Positions 17,288-27,307 of a stretch of 47,200 nt of DNA are shown here, one piece after another. A program made the position numbers and the translations under genes. Position 1 is the stretch's first letter. Every line of letters starts with the position of its first letter. Source of the DNA: Alteromonadaceae bacterium (GTDB lineage: Bacteria > Pseudomonadota > Gammaproteobacteria > Enterobacterales > Alteromonadaceae); NCBI GenBank assembly GCA_023301705.1, contig JALZUE010000116.1:1-47200 (forward strand), written 5' to 3'. The notes below the pieces were generated by a model. It made no database searches. It was not told the DNA's origin and was given only the letters and a program-made list of their open reading frames with translations.

Positions 17288-17968
17288 TTAATTTAGCTTT
17301 TCAGTTGCAAAAGAAAGGATTTTACTGACCACTTCTTTAATAGAAAGTTCAGTAGAATCAATAACTAAAGCATCTTCCGCAGGAACTAAAGGCGCAACCT
17401 CTCGGTTTTGATCTCGTTCATCGCGTAGACGTATATCGTCTAAAAGGCGCCCGATTTTAACATCAAAGCCCTTATCTTTCAACTGTGTAAAACGCCTTTG
17501 TGCTCTTTCTTCTGCGCTGGCTGTTAGAAATACTTTTACTGGTGCATCTTTAAATACTACCGTTCCCATATCTCGGCCATCAGCAATTAGGCCCGGAAGT
17601 ACACGAAAAGCACGCTGTCTTCGTAATAAAGCTTCTCGAACTCGTGGAAATGCTGCAACTTTAGACGCTAGCGCACCTACTTCTTCTGTACGAATACTGT
17701 TACTGACGTCTTCACCTTCTAAAATAACTTGGCTTTCACCATCGTTATTAATAGTAAATTGCACATCTAAGTGCGCTGCAACGGGAACAAGAGGCTCTTC
17801 GTCGTCAATACTTAAACCATGATGTTGGGTTGCAACACCTAAAACGCGATAAATTGCGCCACTGTCTAATAACTGCCAACCAAAGTGCTCTGCAACTAAG
17901 CGAGCTACCGTGCCTTTTCCAGCACCACTAGGGCCATCAATGGTAATTACTGGAATGCTTTCCTGCAT
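17288..17968 (-). CDS. cmk: Cytidylate kinase
   Basis: Phosphorylates CMP and dCMP to the diphosphates. The 226 residues start with the P-loop [20 protein letters not shown] (about residues 9-28). They include the nucleotide-monophosphate-binding LDSGAIYRV and [10 protein letters not shown], and the arginine-rich lid [10 protein letters not shown]...RDERDQNRE. The start ATG has AGGAGAG at good distance. It sits between aroA and rpsA on the same strand, the usual order in gammaproteobacteria. Confidence 0.97.
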   Translation of the reverse strand: MQESIPVITIDGPSGAGKGTVARLVAEHFGWQLLDSGAIYRVLGVATQHHGLSIDDEEPLVPVAAHLDVQFTINNDGESQVILEGEDVSNSIRTEEVGALASKVAAFPRVREALLRRQRAFRVLPGLIADGRDMGTVVFKDAPVKVFLTASAEERAQRRFTQLKDKGFDVKIGRLLDDIRLRDERDQNREVAPLVPAEDALVIDSTELSIKEVVSKILSFATEKLN

Positions 17969-18087
17969 ACATTTCTCTCCTAAAGTCGAAAATCGGCGGC
18001 ATTATACGGGAATTATTCAAAAAAATCGCCAAAAAAATATTTTATACCATAATTAGTGTCTAATTTTTCTTCATAGGAATAAAAGAA

Positions 18088-18157
18088 AAGGTAATGAAAA
18101 CAAAGAAGTGTTTGCCAATAAATGTTTCATCGCAAAATCTTCGTTTAACATTACCTT
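18088..18157 (-). terminator. Long imperfect hairpin after aroA
   Basis: AAGGTAATG (18088-18096) pairs with CATTACCTT (18149-18157), and the arms extend inward through AAAC/GTTT and GAAG/CTTC with small bulges. The minus-strand continuation is TTTTCTTTTATT. It starts 15 nt beyond the aroA stop. Best read as the aroA terminator; the large loop could also mark a small structured RNA. Confidence 0.5.
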
Positions 18158-18171
18158 AAATAAGAGGCTTA

Positions 18172-19452
18172 TTAACTTGAAACTTGTGCTAATTTTTCAA
18201 AATAGTCAGGAAATGTTTTAGATGTACATTTAGGATCATTAATCGTGACAGGTGTATCACTTAATGCGACAAGTGAAAAACACATTGCAACGCGGTGATC
18301 ATCATAAGTATCAATAGCTGCATGTGTAATTTCTTTAGGTGGAGTAATCGAAATAAAATCTTCACCTTCAATCACTTCTGCACCTACTTTACGTAATTCT
18401 GTTGCCATCGCAAACAAACGGTCAGTCTCTTTTACACGCCAATTATAAATATTACGAATACTTGTTGTACCTTTGGCAAAAAGTGCTGTTGTCGCAATTG
18501 TCATTGCAGCATCAGGAATATGATTCATATCCATATCAACAGCAGTAAGCGGTTTACCTTTTACAGTAATTGATTCATCATTCCAAATGATTTCAGCGCC
18601 CATTTTTTCAAGTACATCAGCAAAATGTTTATCACCTTGTACACTTAATTTACCAATACCGTGAACAGTAACTTCGCCACCTTTAATTGCACCAGCAGCT
18701 AAAAAGTACGATGCTGAAGAAGCATCTCCCTCAACCATATATTTTTCAACCGATTGATAAGACTGCTGACCTTTAACAAAAAACGATTGATAATTATTGT
18801 TTTCAACGTGAACACCAAAACGCGCCATGATATCAAGTGTAATATCAATATAAGGTTTTGAAACCAGCTCACCTTCAATTTCAATTGTCGTATCTGTTTC
18901 TATTAATGGTGTTACCATTAAAATAGCGGTTAAAAATTGACTTGAAATTGAACCATCAATTGACACTTTATCGCCACTTAATGCATTACCATTCATTTTA
19001 ACTGGTGGGTAATCTTTATTTTCAAGGTATTCTACATTCGCATTTAATTGATTTAATGCATCAACTAAGTGCCCTATTGGGCGTTCTTTCATGCGTGGTT
19101 CACCGGTTAATACGAACTCACCTTTACTTGCAGCAAGTGCTGCGCAAAGAGGACGCATTGCTGTTCCAGCATTACCCAGATATAACTCTAATGGTTCATC
19201 TGTTGTAAAAAAACCATTATTACCAACAACTGTACATTGTGTACCACAATCACTTAGTGTGTATTCAATACCAAGACTAGTTAACGCTTTAAGCATGTGC
19301 TTAATATCATCACTCACTAATAAATTAGTGATTTTAGTTGTGCCTTTCGCTAATGCTGCAATTAATAAAGCACGATTTGATAAACTCTTTGAGCCTGGTA
19401 AAAACACTTCACCATTAATCTTTTTAATAGGGTTTAAAGTTAATTGTTCCAC
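18172..19452 (-). CDS. aroA: 3-phosphoshikimate 1-carboxyvinyltransferase (EPSP synthase)
   Basis: Sixth step of the shikimate pathway. The protein (426 residues from the chosen start) has the class I EPSP synthase motifs: [17 protein letters not shown] near the N-terminus, [18 protein letters not shown] (phosphoenolpyruvate site with the G-A-T pattern), [17 protein letters not shown], and the late [19 protein letters not shown]. The frame is open from a TTG at 19473, but alignment with the E. coli start (ESLTLQPI versus EQLTLNPI) points to GTG at 19452. That GTG follows the serC stop by one base (TAA-c-GTG) and has GGAG upstream, implying coupled translation. Confidence 0.95.
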   Translation of the reverse strand: MEQLTLNPIKKINGEVFLPGSKSLSNRALLIAALAKGTTKITNLLVSDDIKHMLKALTSLGIEYTLSDCGTQCTVVGNNGFFTTDEPLELYLGNAGTAMRPLCAALAASKGEFVLTGEPRMKERPIGHLVDALNQLNANVEYLENKDYPPVKMNGNALSGDKVSIDGSISSQFLTAILMVTPLIETDTTIEIEGELVSKPYIDITLDIMARFGVHVENNNYQSFFVKGQQSYQSVEKYMVEGDASSASYFLAAGAIKGGEVTVHGIGKLSVQGDKHFADVLEKMGAEIIWNDESITVKGKPLTAVDMDMNHIPDAAMTIATTALFAKGTTSIRNIYNWRVKETDRLFAMATELRKVGAEVIEGEDFISITPPKEITHAAIDTYDDHRVAMCFSLVALSDTPVTINDPKCTSKTFPDYFEKLAQVSS

Positions 19453-19453
19453 G

Positions 19454-20539
19454 TTACTTGTTCTCCAGCTCAAAGCTTGTCATAAATTGAATAAGAGCTT
19501 TTACACCCTCGATTGGCATCGCATTATATATACTTGCACGCATACCGCCAACAATTCGATGACCTTTTAATGCCAATAAACCAAGCGCTTGTGATTCTGC
19601 TAAAAATTTTGCATTTAATTCTTCGTTTTCTAACCAAAAAGGAACATTCATACGACTACGGTAATGCTTATCAATTGTATTTTTATAGAAACTTGAACTA
19701 TCGATAAAATCATAGAGTAGTTGTGCCTTTTCTGTATTAATTTTTTCTATTTCACTAACACCGCCGCTGTCTTTTAACCATTGAAAAACTAAGCCGGCTA
19801 AATACCAAGCATAAGTTGGCGGAGTGTTATGCATAGAGTCATTATCGGCTAATACTTGATAGTTCATAATATTAGGGGTTGTTTTGCGTGCATTGCCTAA
19901 TAAGTCATCACGAATGATTACAATAGCCAAGCCAGATGGGCCAATATTTTTCTGCGCGCCAGCATAAATAACACCAAACTTACTGACGTCTATTTCATGC
20001 GATAAAATAGTTGAAGACATATCAGCAATAAGAGGTACATCACCAGTATCAGGAATATCAAAAATTTCAATGCCGTTAACCGTTTCATTAGGACAGTAAT
20101 GCACATAACTTGCGTCACTTGATAACGGCCATTCACTAAAAGGTTTTACTGTTGTTTTACCATCAACCACTTCACTAATATTAATAATATTTACATCACC
20201 AATATTTTGCGCTTCTTTTGCTGCTGCTTCAGACCATGAGCCATCAATAATGTAGTCTGCCTTACCACCCTTAGGTAATAAATTTAATGGAATGGCAGCA
20301 AATTGTCCTCGACCACCACCGTGACAAAACAATACTTTATAGTTATCAGGAATATTCATTAAATCACGTAGGTCTTGTTCTGCTTTGTCAGCAACCGCAA
20401 TATATGATGGGCTACGATGGCTCATTTCCATCACTGAACAGCCATGACTTTGCCAATTAATAAACTCTTGCTGTGCTTTTTCCATCACAGGTTTAGGCAA
20501 CATTGCAGGGCCTGCACAAAAGTTATAAACAGTAGACAT
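19454..20539 (-). CDS. serC: Phosphoserine aminotransferase
   Basis: PLP-dependent enzyme of serine and pyridoxine synthesis that converts 3-phosphohydroxypyruvate to phosphoserine. The 361 residues start with the conserved [10 protein letters not shown]. They contain [16 protein letters not shown], and the PLP lysine lies in [18 protein letters not shown] (about residue 196). The C-terminal [17 protein letters not shown] is diagnostic. Its stop is one base before aroA, forming the classic serC-aroA pair. The pheA/hisC/tyrA genes that often intervene in pseudomonads are absent, as in enterics. Confidence 0.97.
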   Translation of the reverse strand: MSTVYNFCAGPAMLPKPVMEKAQQEFINWQSHGCSVMEMSHRSPSYIAVADKAEQDLRDLMNIPDNYKVLFCHGGGRGQFAAIPLNLLPKGGKADYIIDGSWSEAAAKEAQNIGDVNIINISEVVDGKTTVKPFSEWPLSSDASYVHYCPNETVNGIEIFDIPDTGDVPLIADMSSTILSHEIDVSKFGVIYAGAQKNIGPSGLAIVIIRDDLLGNARKTTPNIMNYQVLADNDSMHNTPPTYAWYLAGLVFQWLKDSGGVSEIEKINTEKAQLLYDFIDSSSFYKNTIDKHYRSRMNVPFWLENEELNAKFLAESQALGLLALKGHRIVGGMRASIYNAMPIEGVKALIQFMTSFELENK

Positions 20540-20605
20540 AAATAATTGATCCTATAAAGAATGTTGGTTAATTTCAAAAATCTTGAAATTATAGAATAAA
20601 AATAG

Positions 20606-20635
20606 AAAATGGGCGGTGTATAGGCCGCCCATTTT
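20606..20635 (-). terminator. gyrA intrinsic terminator
   Basis: The 11-bp stem AAAATGGGCGG/CCGCCCATTTT (20606-20616 and 20625-20635) with an 8-nt loop lies 21 nt after the gyrA stop. On the minus strand the descending arm runs into TTTTCTATTTTTATT. GC-rich stem plus T tract make a confident terminator. Confidence 0.92.
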
Positions 20636-20656
20636 TATGAATAAAAGTAAAAAAGT

Positions 20657-23386
20657 TTAGTCCTCTGTAGGAGTACTTTCCTCTTCACCTTGTTCATTGT
20701 TAGTGCTTTCATTGTTAGCAGGCGTTGAAGCTTGTGAAGCTGTTTCATCAGACTCTGATTCTACAGATTCAGTACCTTCAGATAATAAGGCAACCTCTTC
20801 TACTTCATCAATACGCTGTAAAGCAACTACATGCTCATTTTCAGCTGTTTTGATTAAACGTACACCTTGTGTATTACGACCAATAACACTCACTTCATTA
20901 ACGCGTGTACGAACTAACGTACCGTTATCTGTGATCATCATCATTTCGTCGTTTTCTTCAACTTGTACAGCGCCAATCACTTTACCGTTACGTTCACTGA
21001 CTTTAATTGAAACCACACCTTTAGTCGCACGACTTTTAGCTGGGTATTCTTCTAAAGCAGTACGTTTACCGTAACCATTTTCAGTTAACGTTAAAATTGG
21101 GCCATCATTTTTAGGTACGATAAGCGATACAACTTTTTGTTCACCTTCTAAACGAATGCCGCGAACACCTGTTGCTGTTCTACCCATAGCACGTAAAGCA
21201 TGTAACTCTTCACCTGTTTCTGGATCAAGCTTCACTTCACCAGTTTCACTATCACGTTGCTTTTCGTTAAATCGAACAACTTTACCTTCGTCTGAGAACA
21301 ACATAATGTCATTTTCACCGTTAGTAATATCAACACCAATAAGTGTGTCATCATCGCGAAGATTTAAGGCAATAATACCGCCATTACGTTGATTTGAATA
21401 AGCCGTTAATGGTGTTTTCTTCACAGTACCTGAAGCAGTTGCCATGATAATAAACTTGTCTTCTTCGTATTCACGTACAGGTAGTATTGCTGTGATACGC
21501 TCATCTTCAGCTAATGGAAGAATATTAACAATTGGACGACCACGCGCTGTGCGGCTCGCTAATGGTAATTGGTACACTTTCAACCAATATAATTTACCAC
21601 GGTTAGAAAAACATAAAATCGTATCATGCGTATTTGCCACTAATAAACGTTCAATGAAATCTTCTTCTTTCATTTTCGTTGCAGCTTTACCTTTACCACC
21701 ACGTCGCTGAGCTTCGTAGTCTGATAAAATTTGATATTTAACATAACCCTCATGAGAAAGTGTTACTACAACATCTTCTTCTGAAATTAAGTCTTCTAAT
21801 GACAAGTCATGTGATGCAGAAGTAATTTCTGTACGACGCTCATCACCAAAGTCATCACGAATAACTTCTAATTCTTCTTTGATAACTTCTAGTAAACGCT
21901 CAGGGCTTGATAATATATGCATCAATTCAGCAATTAACTCTAATAAGTCTTTATACTCATTTAGAATTTTTTCATGCTCTAAACCACTTAACTTATACAG
22001 CTGTAGCTCAACAATAGCTTTCGCTTGTTGCGCTGTTAGGTAATATAAACCGTCACGAATACCATATTCAGGCTCTAACCATTCAGGACGAGCAGCATGT
22101 GTGCCGGCTCTTTCAAGCATGCCACTAACATGACCTAATTCCCAACCTTTCGAAACAAGCGCTTCTTCAGCTTCTTTACGTGATGGTGAATTTTTCACAA
22201 GCTCAATAATCGGTTCAATATTCGCTAACGCAATAGATAAACCTTCAAGAATGTGTGCACGTTCACGTGCTTTACGTAATTCAAATATTGTACGACGAGT
22301 AACAACTTCACGGCGATGTAATAAAAATGCCTCAAGCATTTCTTTTAAATTAAATAATTTAGGCTGACCTTCAGTTAACGCCACCATATTTAAACCAAAC
22401 GACACTTGCATTTGCGTTAGTTTATATAAATTATTTAAAACAACTTCACCTACTTCACCACGTTTAATTTCAATCACCATACGCATACCGTCTTTATCAG
22501 ACTCATCACGTAAGGCAGAAATACCTTCTAAACGTTTTTCCTTCACTAACTCAGCCATTTTTTCAATTAAACGGGCTTTGTTAACTTGGTAAGGTAATTC
22601 ATGAACAATTATTGTTTCTTTACCTGATTTTTCATCTGCTTGTATTTCAGCACGCGCGCGAATTTTTATTTTACCGCGACCCGTTTTATATGCTTCTTCA
22701 ATACCAGCACGGCCACTAATAATACCTTGAGTAGGAAAATCAGGACCTGGAATATATTGCAATAAATCGTCAATGGTTAATTCACTGTTGTCAATTAAGG
22801 CTAAACAACCATTAATCACTTCAGTTAAATTATGTGGTGGAATATTTGTTGCCATACCTACCGCAATACCAGACGTACCATTCACTAATAAATTAGGAAT
22901 ACGCGTTGGCATAACAGCAGGAATATGTTCCGTACCATCATAGTTAGGAACGAAATCTACAGTTTCTTTGTCAAGATCAGCAAGAATTGAATGTGCAATT
23001 TTCGCCATGCGTATTTCGGTATAACGCATAGCGGCTGCAGAATCGCCATCAACAGAACCAAAGTTACCTTGGCCATCAACTAGCATGTAACGTAATGAAA
23101 ATGGTTGTGCCATACGTACAATAGTATCGTATACCGCTGTGTCACCATGAGGGTGATACTTACCTATTACATCACCAACTACACGCGCTGATTTTTTATA
23201 AGGTTTATTCCAGTCATTGTTTAGTACATTCATCGCAAATAGCACACGGCGATGAACTGGTTTTAATCCGTCACGTACATCAGGAAGAGCACGGCCAACA
23301 ATTACGCTCATTGCGTAATCTAAATACGAACCTTTCAGTTCGTCTTCAATATTGACGGGGACGATTTCTTTTGCCAAATCGGTCAT
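20657..23386 (-). CDS. gyrA: DNA gyrase subunit A
   Basis: Breakage-reunion subunit of DNA gyrase; introduces negative supercoils with GyrB. In 909 residues the catalytic tyrosine is Y122 (AAMRYTEIR) and the quinolone-determining region reads [12 protein letters not shown], i.e. Thr83 where E. coli has Ser83, and Asp87. The GyrA box QRRGGKG opens the C-terminal beta-pinwheel, which carries the usual repeats. The protein is about 35 residues longer than E. coli GyrA, mainly through an acidic Ser/Glu/Thr-rich tail (last ~40 residues). It has its own terminator and is followed by serC. Confidence 0.98.
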   Translation of the reverse strand: MTDLAKEIVPVNIEDELKGSYLDYAMSVIVGRALPDVRDGLKPVHRRVLFAMNVLNNDWNKPYKKSARVVGDVIGKYHPHGDTAVYDTIVRMAQPFSLRYMLVDGQGNFGSVDGDSAAAMRYTEIRMAKIAHSILADLDKETVDFVPNYDGTEHIPAVMPTRIPNLLVNGTSGIAVGMATNIPPHNLTEVINGCLALIDNSELTIDDLLQYIPGPDFPTQGIISGRAGIEEAYKTGRGKIKIRARAEIQADEKSGKETIIVHELPYQVNKARLIEKMAELVKEKRLEGISALRDESDKDGMRMVIEIKRGEVGEVVLNNLYKLTQMQVSFGLNMVALTEGQPKLFNLKEMLEAFLLHRREVVTRRTIFELRKARERAHILEGLSIALANIEPIIELVKNSPSRKEAEEALVSKGWELGHVSGMLERAGTHAARPEWLEPEYGIRDGLYYLTAQQAKAIVELQLYKLSGLEHEKILNEYKDLLELIAELMHILSSPERLLEVIKEELEVIRDDFGDERRTEITSASHDLSLEDLISEEDVVVTLSHEGYVKYQILSDYEAQRRGGKGKAATKMKEEDFIERLLVANTHDTILCFSNRGKLYWLKVYQLPLASRTARGRPIVNILPLAEDERITAILPVREYEEDKFIIMATASGTVKKTPLTAYSNQRNGGIIALNLRDDDTLIGVDITNGENDIMLFSDEGKVVRFNEKQRDSETGEVKLDPETGEELHALRAMGRTATGVRGIRLEGEQKVVSLIVPKNDGPILTLTENGYGKRTALEEYPAKSRATKGVVSIKVSERNGKVIGAVQVEENDEMMMITDNGTLVRTRVNEVSVIGRNTQGVRLIKTAENEHVVALQRIDEVEEVALLSEGTESVESESDETASQASTPANNESTNNEQGEEESTPTED

Positions 23387-23566
23387 ATTTCGATGATATC
23401 CCTTTATTTATGAAAACTGAGTTTTTACTCAGACAATTGGAAATTATTATTATAGTTACAACAAAATATCTTAACACAAATTAATGCCATGCCAAACAGC
23501 TTTATGACACAAAAAAACAGTACAAAAATAGAGCTAAGTCTTAACAGTAATTACCTCAATACAGTC

Positions 23567-24091
23567 TTATTGATCATTTAATTGTTGACGCTTTTGAATA
23601 GCTAACTGTTCAACTTCTTTCGCTAACGCTTTGTCAAAACCAACAAAGAAATATAATTCTGCAATCAAAAATAATGGGCCAATAAACAGTTGTCGTATAT
23701 CGTCAATAAAAGCAGGTTTAGCTTTTTCATAATGATGACCTAAAAACTGAAATAACCAGCCAATAAGAAACACACCGCCAGCTAACAAAAAGAAATATTG
23801 ATGTTCACTATATAAAGAAGCATGGTAATAAATAGGGGTGATACAAATAATAGCAATGAGAGCTAATTTAATATTAAGTAGTAAATAATAAGTAAATATA
23901 ACCAAGGCAACAATCGGCAATACAGAGTGAACCTGCAAATAACCCTTAACTTCAACTGTAAATTGAATACCACTTAATAATAAAGCAAGTGACCATAGTA
24001 TTAATGGCACACCAATAAAGTGAGTGACGATATTTTTTGTATTTAAATGTACACTTTTATAATCAGATAGGTTGTTTACTAATGACTTCAT
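23567..24091 (-). CDS. Mpo1-like (DUF962) membrane protein
   Basis: Integral membrane protein of 174 residues with four to five hydrophobic helices. The N-terminal block YKSVHLNTKNIVTHFIGVPLI and the later GWLFQFLGHHYEKAKPAFID match the DUF962 family (yeast Mpo1/YGL010W), whose conserved histidines bind iron. Yeast Mpo1 is a dioxygenase that alpha-oxidises long-chain 2-hydroxy fatty acids; bacterial members are uncharacterised, so only the fold and the possible lipid oxidation chemistry can be suggested. It stands alone between gyrA and the divergent ubiG. Confidence 0.83.
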   Translation of the reverse strand: MKSLVNNLSDYKSVHLNTKNIVTHFIGVPLILWSLALLLSGIQFTVEVKGYLQVHSVLPIVALVIFTYYLLLNIKLALIAIICITPIYYHASLYSEHQYFFLLAGGVFLIGWLFQFLGHHYEKAKPAFIDDIRQLFIGPLFLIAELYFFVGFDKALAKEVEQLAIQKRQQLNDQ

Positions 24092-24374
24092 TATTACAGC
24101 ACTTAATCAGGTTTCATTTTTCTTATCATAAAATAACATATTTTTACTTATAGGTAATCAAACAGTATATTGTTCACTTATTAGTAACACTGAAAATATG
24201 ATCAATTCTCAACGCCTTTTCGTTAGTAATATAAGTAATTAACCATGCCAAGTCGTTACTATTATTATTTTGTCGACATAAAGTGCTTCATCAATTGAAA
24301 AGCCTAGGCTTCATATCATGATTGGTTTAGAATAATTGTCATTACCTATATACCCAATATGAAACTAATCCATT

Positions 24375-25082
24375 ATGACTGAACCATTAAATGTAAATTT
24401 AGATGAAATAGCTAAATTCGAAGAAGTTGCTCACCAGTGGTGGGATCTTCAAGGTGACTTTAAGCCTTTACATCAAATTAACCCGCTTAGACGCCAGTTT
24501 ATTATTCAACATACAAGTAGTTTATTTGAAAAAAAGGTTATTGATGTTGGTTGTGGTGGCGGTATATTAGCTGAAAGTTTAGCTAAATTAGGAGCTAATG
24601 TTACAGGTATAGACATGGGTGAAGAGCCATTAAATATTGCTAGATTACACGCGCTTGATTCTGGTGTTAAGGTTAATTATGAAAAAATTACCGCTGAAGA
24701 AAAAGCACAAAGTCATACAGAGCAGTTTGATGTAGTTACTTGTATGGAAATGCTTGAACATGTACCTAGCCCAGAATCTGTCATACAAGCATGTGCTAAA
24801 TTAGTTAAACCTGGTGGTTATGTGTTTTTTTCAACCTTAAATAAAACCGTTAAATCATATTTAATGGCAATTGTTGCAGCTGAAAAATTATTAAAACTAG
24901 TGCCAAATGGTACGCATGATCATGACAAATTTATTAAACCTTCAACCTTAATTGGCTGGGCTGAAAAAGCACAGTTAAAATGTATTGATGCAACAGGTAT
25001 TCATTATAACCCTATTACCGAGAACCATAAATTAGCACCTGGTTTAGATGTGAATTATATTTTATGTTGTAAAAAGGTTTAG
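24375..25082 (+). CDS. ubiG: Ubiquinone biosynthesis O-methyltransferase UbiG
   Basis: SAM-dependent O-methyltransferase for both O-methylation steps of ubiquinone synthesis. The 235 residues begin with the UbiG pattern [20 protein letters not shown]. They carry SAM motif [17 protein letters not shown] (about residues 55-70), [10 protein letters not shown], and post-motif [12 protein letters not shown]. Helices near [17 protein letters not shown] fit membrane association. No strong ribosome site is visible. A HAD phosphatase follows after 8 bp, so the two form an operon. Confidence 0.97.
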   Translation: MTEPLNVNLDEIAKFEEVAHQWWDLQGDFKPLHQINPLRRQFIIQHTSSLFEKKVIDVGCGGGILAESLAKLGANVTGIDMGEEPLNIARLHALDSGVKVNYEKITAEEKAQSHTEQFDVVTCMEMLEHVPSPESVIQACAKLVKPGGYVFFSTLNKTVKSYLMAIVAAEKLLKLVPNGTHDHDKFIKPSTLIGWAEKAQLKCIDATGIHYNPITENHKLAPGLDVNYILCCKKV

Positions 25083-25090
25083 AGAAAACA

Positions 25091-25753
25091 ATGACTAATA
25101 GCAAATCAATTAAAGGCGTTTTATTCGATTTAGATGGTACTATTTTAGATACAGCGAATGATTTAGGTGCGGCTTTAAATCATGTGCTTACACATTATAA
25201 ATTACCTATAGTATCACCAGAAATATTTCGCCCGGTTGCCTCTGATGGTGCGAAAGGTTTATTAGAGCTTGGCTTTGGCAAAGCGATTGAAAACTATGAT
25301 TATGAAACACTACGTACCATGTTTCTTAATTTTTATGAAAATAATATAGCTACACACACCACTTTATATGATGGCATTAGCGAATTAATCGCCCACTTAG
25401 ATAAGCAGTCTATTGCATGGGGAATAGTAACTAATAAGCCAGAGGGGCTAACTAAAAAATTACTACCTTATTTTTCTGAATTAAATAGTAGTCAAGTCAT
25501 GGTGGGTGGCGATTCATTAAACGAACGTAAACCGCACCCTGCGCCGCTACTTTATTCGCTTGAAAAAATAAACGTAAATGCAGAACAATGTTTTTATGTG
25601 GGTGATGCACCAAGAGATATTGAAGCAGGTAAACGCGCTAATATGCCGACAATTATCGCCGGCTGGGGTTATATTGACGACTTGGCACAATGTTCAAATT
25701 GGCAAGCAGATCATACATTAATGTCTCCTTTAGACATTATTAAGTTACTGTAA
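25091..25753 (+). CDS. HAD phosphatase, Gph/MupP group
   Basis: Cytoplasmic phosphatase of 220 residues with HAD motif I LFDLDGTILDTANDLGAALN (D13/D15 region), motif II IVTNKPEG, motif III lysine in ERKPHPAPLL and motif IV YVGDAPRDIEAGKRANM. Sequence alone fits phosphoglycolate phosphatase (Gph). However, the ubiG-adjacent HAD gene in pseudomonads is MupP, which dephosphorylates MurNAc 6-phosphate in cell-wall recycling, and the same neighbourhood here makes that equally plausible. AGAGAA precedes the ATG and the gene is 8 bp from ubiG. Confidence 0.88.
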   Translation: MTNSKSIKGVLFDLDGTILDTANDLGAALNHVLTHYKLPIVSPEIFRPVASDGAKGLLELGFGKAIENYDYETLRTMFLNFYENNIATHTTLYDGISELIAHLDKQSIAWGIVTNKPEGLTKKLLPYFSELNSSQVMVGGDSLNERKPHPAPLLYSLEKINVNAEQCFYVGDAPRDIEAGKRANMPTIIAGWGYIDDLAQCSNWQADHTLMSPLDIIKLL

Positions 25754-25791
25754 AAAAACAGTCAATACACACCTAAAAATTCATGAAGTAG

Positions 25792-25856
25792 CACATCAAA
25801 TAGTTAAAATATCTTAACCATTTGATGTGTGTAGCTTTATCACAATCAATAAAGCT
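25792..25856. terminator. Double hairpin between HAD gene and hmp
   Basis: Two hairpins lie between these convergent genes. One pairs CACATCAAAT (25792-25801) with ATTTGATGTG (25820-25829), with an inner GTTAA/TTAAC. The other pairs AGCTTTAT with ATAAAGCT (25833-25840 and 25849-25856). T runs are short on both strands, so this is a probable transcription barrier rather than a textbook terminator. Confidence 0.6.
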
Positions 25857-25886
25857 ATTCTTACATAAGCAAAATAAACGCTTTAT

Positions 25887-27068
25887 TTATAAAGATTCAT
25901 GAGGTCCAAACACTTCATAATGGATACAAGACTCACATATACCTAGTTTAATCAATTCAGCTTTAGCATAAGCCATAAAACCAACAGGGCCACACAAATA
26001 GAAATTGCCCTCTTTCATAGGAAGATCTACTTGGTTGAAATCAATCAAGCCCTTATAAGTGTTGCCTTTATCACTGTTTTCTGATTTGTACCAAGTTGCA
26101 TAGTGCCAACCTTGGTTTGTACATAAGTCTTTTGTACGTTGTTCAAATGAATGCTCTGCTTCATTTTCACACGCATGGAAATAGTATACTGGTTTATCAT
26201 AGTTTTCATCGGCAAGCTTTTCTAACATTGCTTGCATTGGCGTCACACCCACACCAGCAGAAACTAACACAACCGGCGCTTCACGATTAACAAAAAAGAA
26301 ATCACCTGCAGGGGCATGTAAGTCAACTATGTCACCAATATTTAGATTGTCGTGTAAATGATTAGACATCACACCGATGTGCTCACCTGATTCTCTTTTA
26401 ACAGAAATACGGTAGCTTTTATTATTTGATTGATTAGATAATGAATACTGTCTAATTTCAACGTTATCACTATTTTCTGGTTTAAGCTCAATACCAATAT
26501 ATTGCCCTACTTCATAATCAATCACACTTTGTTGATCCATTGGTTCAAAAGTAAAGCTTGTTACAAGTGACGACTCTTCAGTTTTTTCAACTAAACAAAA
26601 TGCGCGTTTACCTCGCCATCCACCTTGAGCGCTTTCACGCTCACTGTAGAGTTGTTCTTCACGATTAATGAATACACCTGCCAGTACGCCATAAGCAGCA
26701 GCCCAAGCGTTTTCTACTTCTAACGTAAATTGTTCAGGTAACAACTCTCTTAATGTTTCAATTAAATGTGAACCAACTACATCGTAATGTTCAGGCTGAA
26801 CATGAAAGCTTGTATGTTTTTGCGCAATTCGCTCTACTGCATGTTTTAATACAGCAAGGTTATCTATATTTTTAGCATAAGCTAATATCGCATCGAATAA
26901 CGCTGTACTTTGACGCCCAGTCGCTTGATTGCTCATGTTAAAAACATCTTTTAATTCTGGGTTAAACGTGAATAATCGTTTGTAGAAGTGTTCAGTTACT
27001 GCACTACCTCCAGCTTCTAATAATGGAATGGTACTTTTAACTACTGTGATGTGATTTGTTGTTAACAT
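25887..27068 (-). CDS. hmp: Flavohaemoglobin, nitric oxide dioxygenase
   Basis: Detoxifies nitric oxide to nitrate with NAD(P)H and oxygen. The 393 residues hold an N-terminal globin with the distal pocket Y29 and Q53 and the proximal haem ligand H85. A ferredoxin-reductase-like FAD domain follows (RQYSLSN, about residue 205), then an NAD domain (VLVSAGVGVTPMQAML and YLCGPVGFMAYAKAEL near the end). All residues expected for NO dioxygenation are present. It is divergent from norR; the region between has NorR sites and a sigma-54-type promoter, as for fhp/FhpR in Pseudomonas aeruginosa. Confidence 0.97.
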   Translation of the reverse strand: MLTTNHITVVKSTIPLLEAGGSAVTEHFYKRLFTFNPELKDVFNMSNQATGRQSTALFDAILAYAKNIDNLAVLKHAVERIAQKHTSFHVQPEHYDVVGSHLIETLRELLPEQFTLEVENAWAAAYGVLAGVFINREEQLYSERESAQGGWRGKRAFCLVEKTEESSLVTSFTFEPMDQQSVIDYEVGQYIGIELKPENSDNVEIRQYSLSNQSNNKSYRISVKRESGEHIGVMSNHLHDNLNIGDIVDLHAPAGDFFFVNREAPVVLVSAGVGVTPMQAMLEKLADENYDKPVYYFHACENEAEHSFEQRTKDLCTNQGWHYATWYKSENSDKGNTYKGLIDFNQVDLPMKEGNFYLCGPVGFMAYAKAELIKLGICESCIHYEVFGPHESL

Positions 27069-27127
27069 AAATGCATGCCCTTAAGCTATTAACTATCTAA
27101 AATATAAGAAGAATCTATTTGGTTATA

Positions 27128-27142
27128 ACAAGAGTCACGCCA
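27128..27142 (-). promoter_or_regulatory. Sigma-54-like promoter of hmp
   Basis: On the minus strand TGGCGTGACTCTTGT fits the -24/-12 pattern (TGGC, then TTG at the correct spacing). It departs from consensus at the two bases after TGGC and has T for C at -12. Transcription would start about 45 nt before the hmp ATG. The adjacent enhancer sites and the neighbouring NorR gene support it. Confidence 0.65.
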
Positions 27143-27218
27143 CAATAACTTTATCCTTAAAAATCAATAGTATAGATATTTTATTTGGTTAAATATCACA
27201 TATAAGGGCACAGCCAGT

Positions 27219-27271
27219 GTCATTATGACTAAGGCATAATTCATATATTGACTCAAAGAAGTCATTTTGAC
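27219..27271. promoter_or_regulatory. Two NorR enhancer sites
   Basis: GTCATTATGAC (27219-27229) and GTCATTTTGAC (27261-27271) both match the NorR consensus GTCA-N3-TGAC exactly, 42 bp apart. A TTGAC half-site lies at 27248-27252. They lie about 80-140 bp upstream of the predicted sigma-54 promoter of hmp and just upstream of norR, so they can serve both activation of hmp and control of norR. Confidence 0.85.
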
Positions 27272-27307
27272 ACAATAAAATTATCTGTTTTACAAGGCGT
27301 TACATAA

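Noticed and set aside
19091-19570. Open frame of 159 codons on the plus strand opposite aroA/serC
   Set aside because: It overlaps two real genes on the other strand; the protein shows no motifs and looks like a shadow of their codon use.
20570-20590. Inverted repeat AATTTCAA-N5-TTGAAATT upstream of serC
   Set aside because: AT-rich, only moderately placed, and no serC regulator site of this form is known to me; it may be chance.
20697-21710. Three plus-strand open frames opposite gyrA
   Set aside because: Ser/Thr/Arg-rich shadow frames of the conserved gyrA C-terminal domain; no start signals.
23417-23432. Small hairpin CTGAGT-N4-ACTCAG in the gyrA leader
   Set aside because: Six base pairs only, with no other sign of regulation; too short to support a feature.
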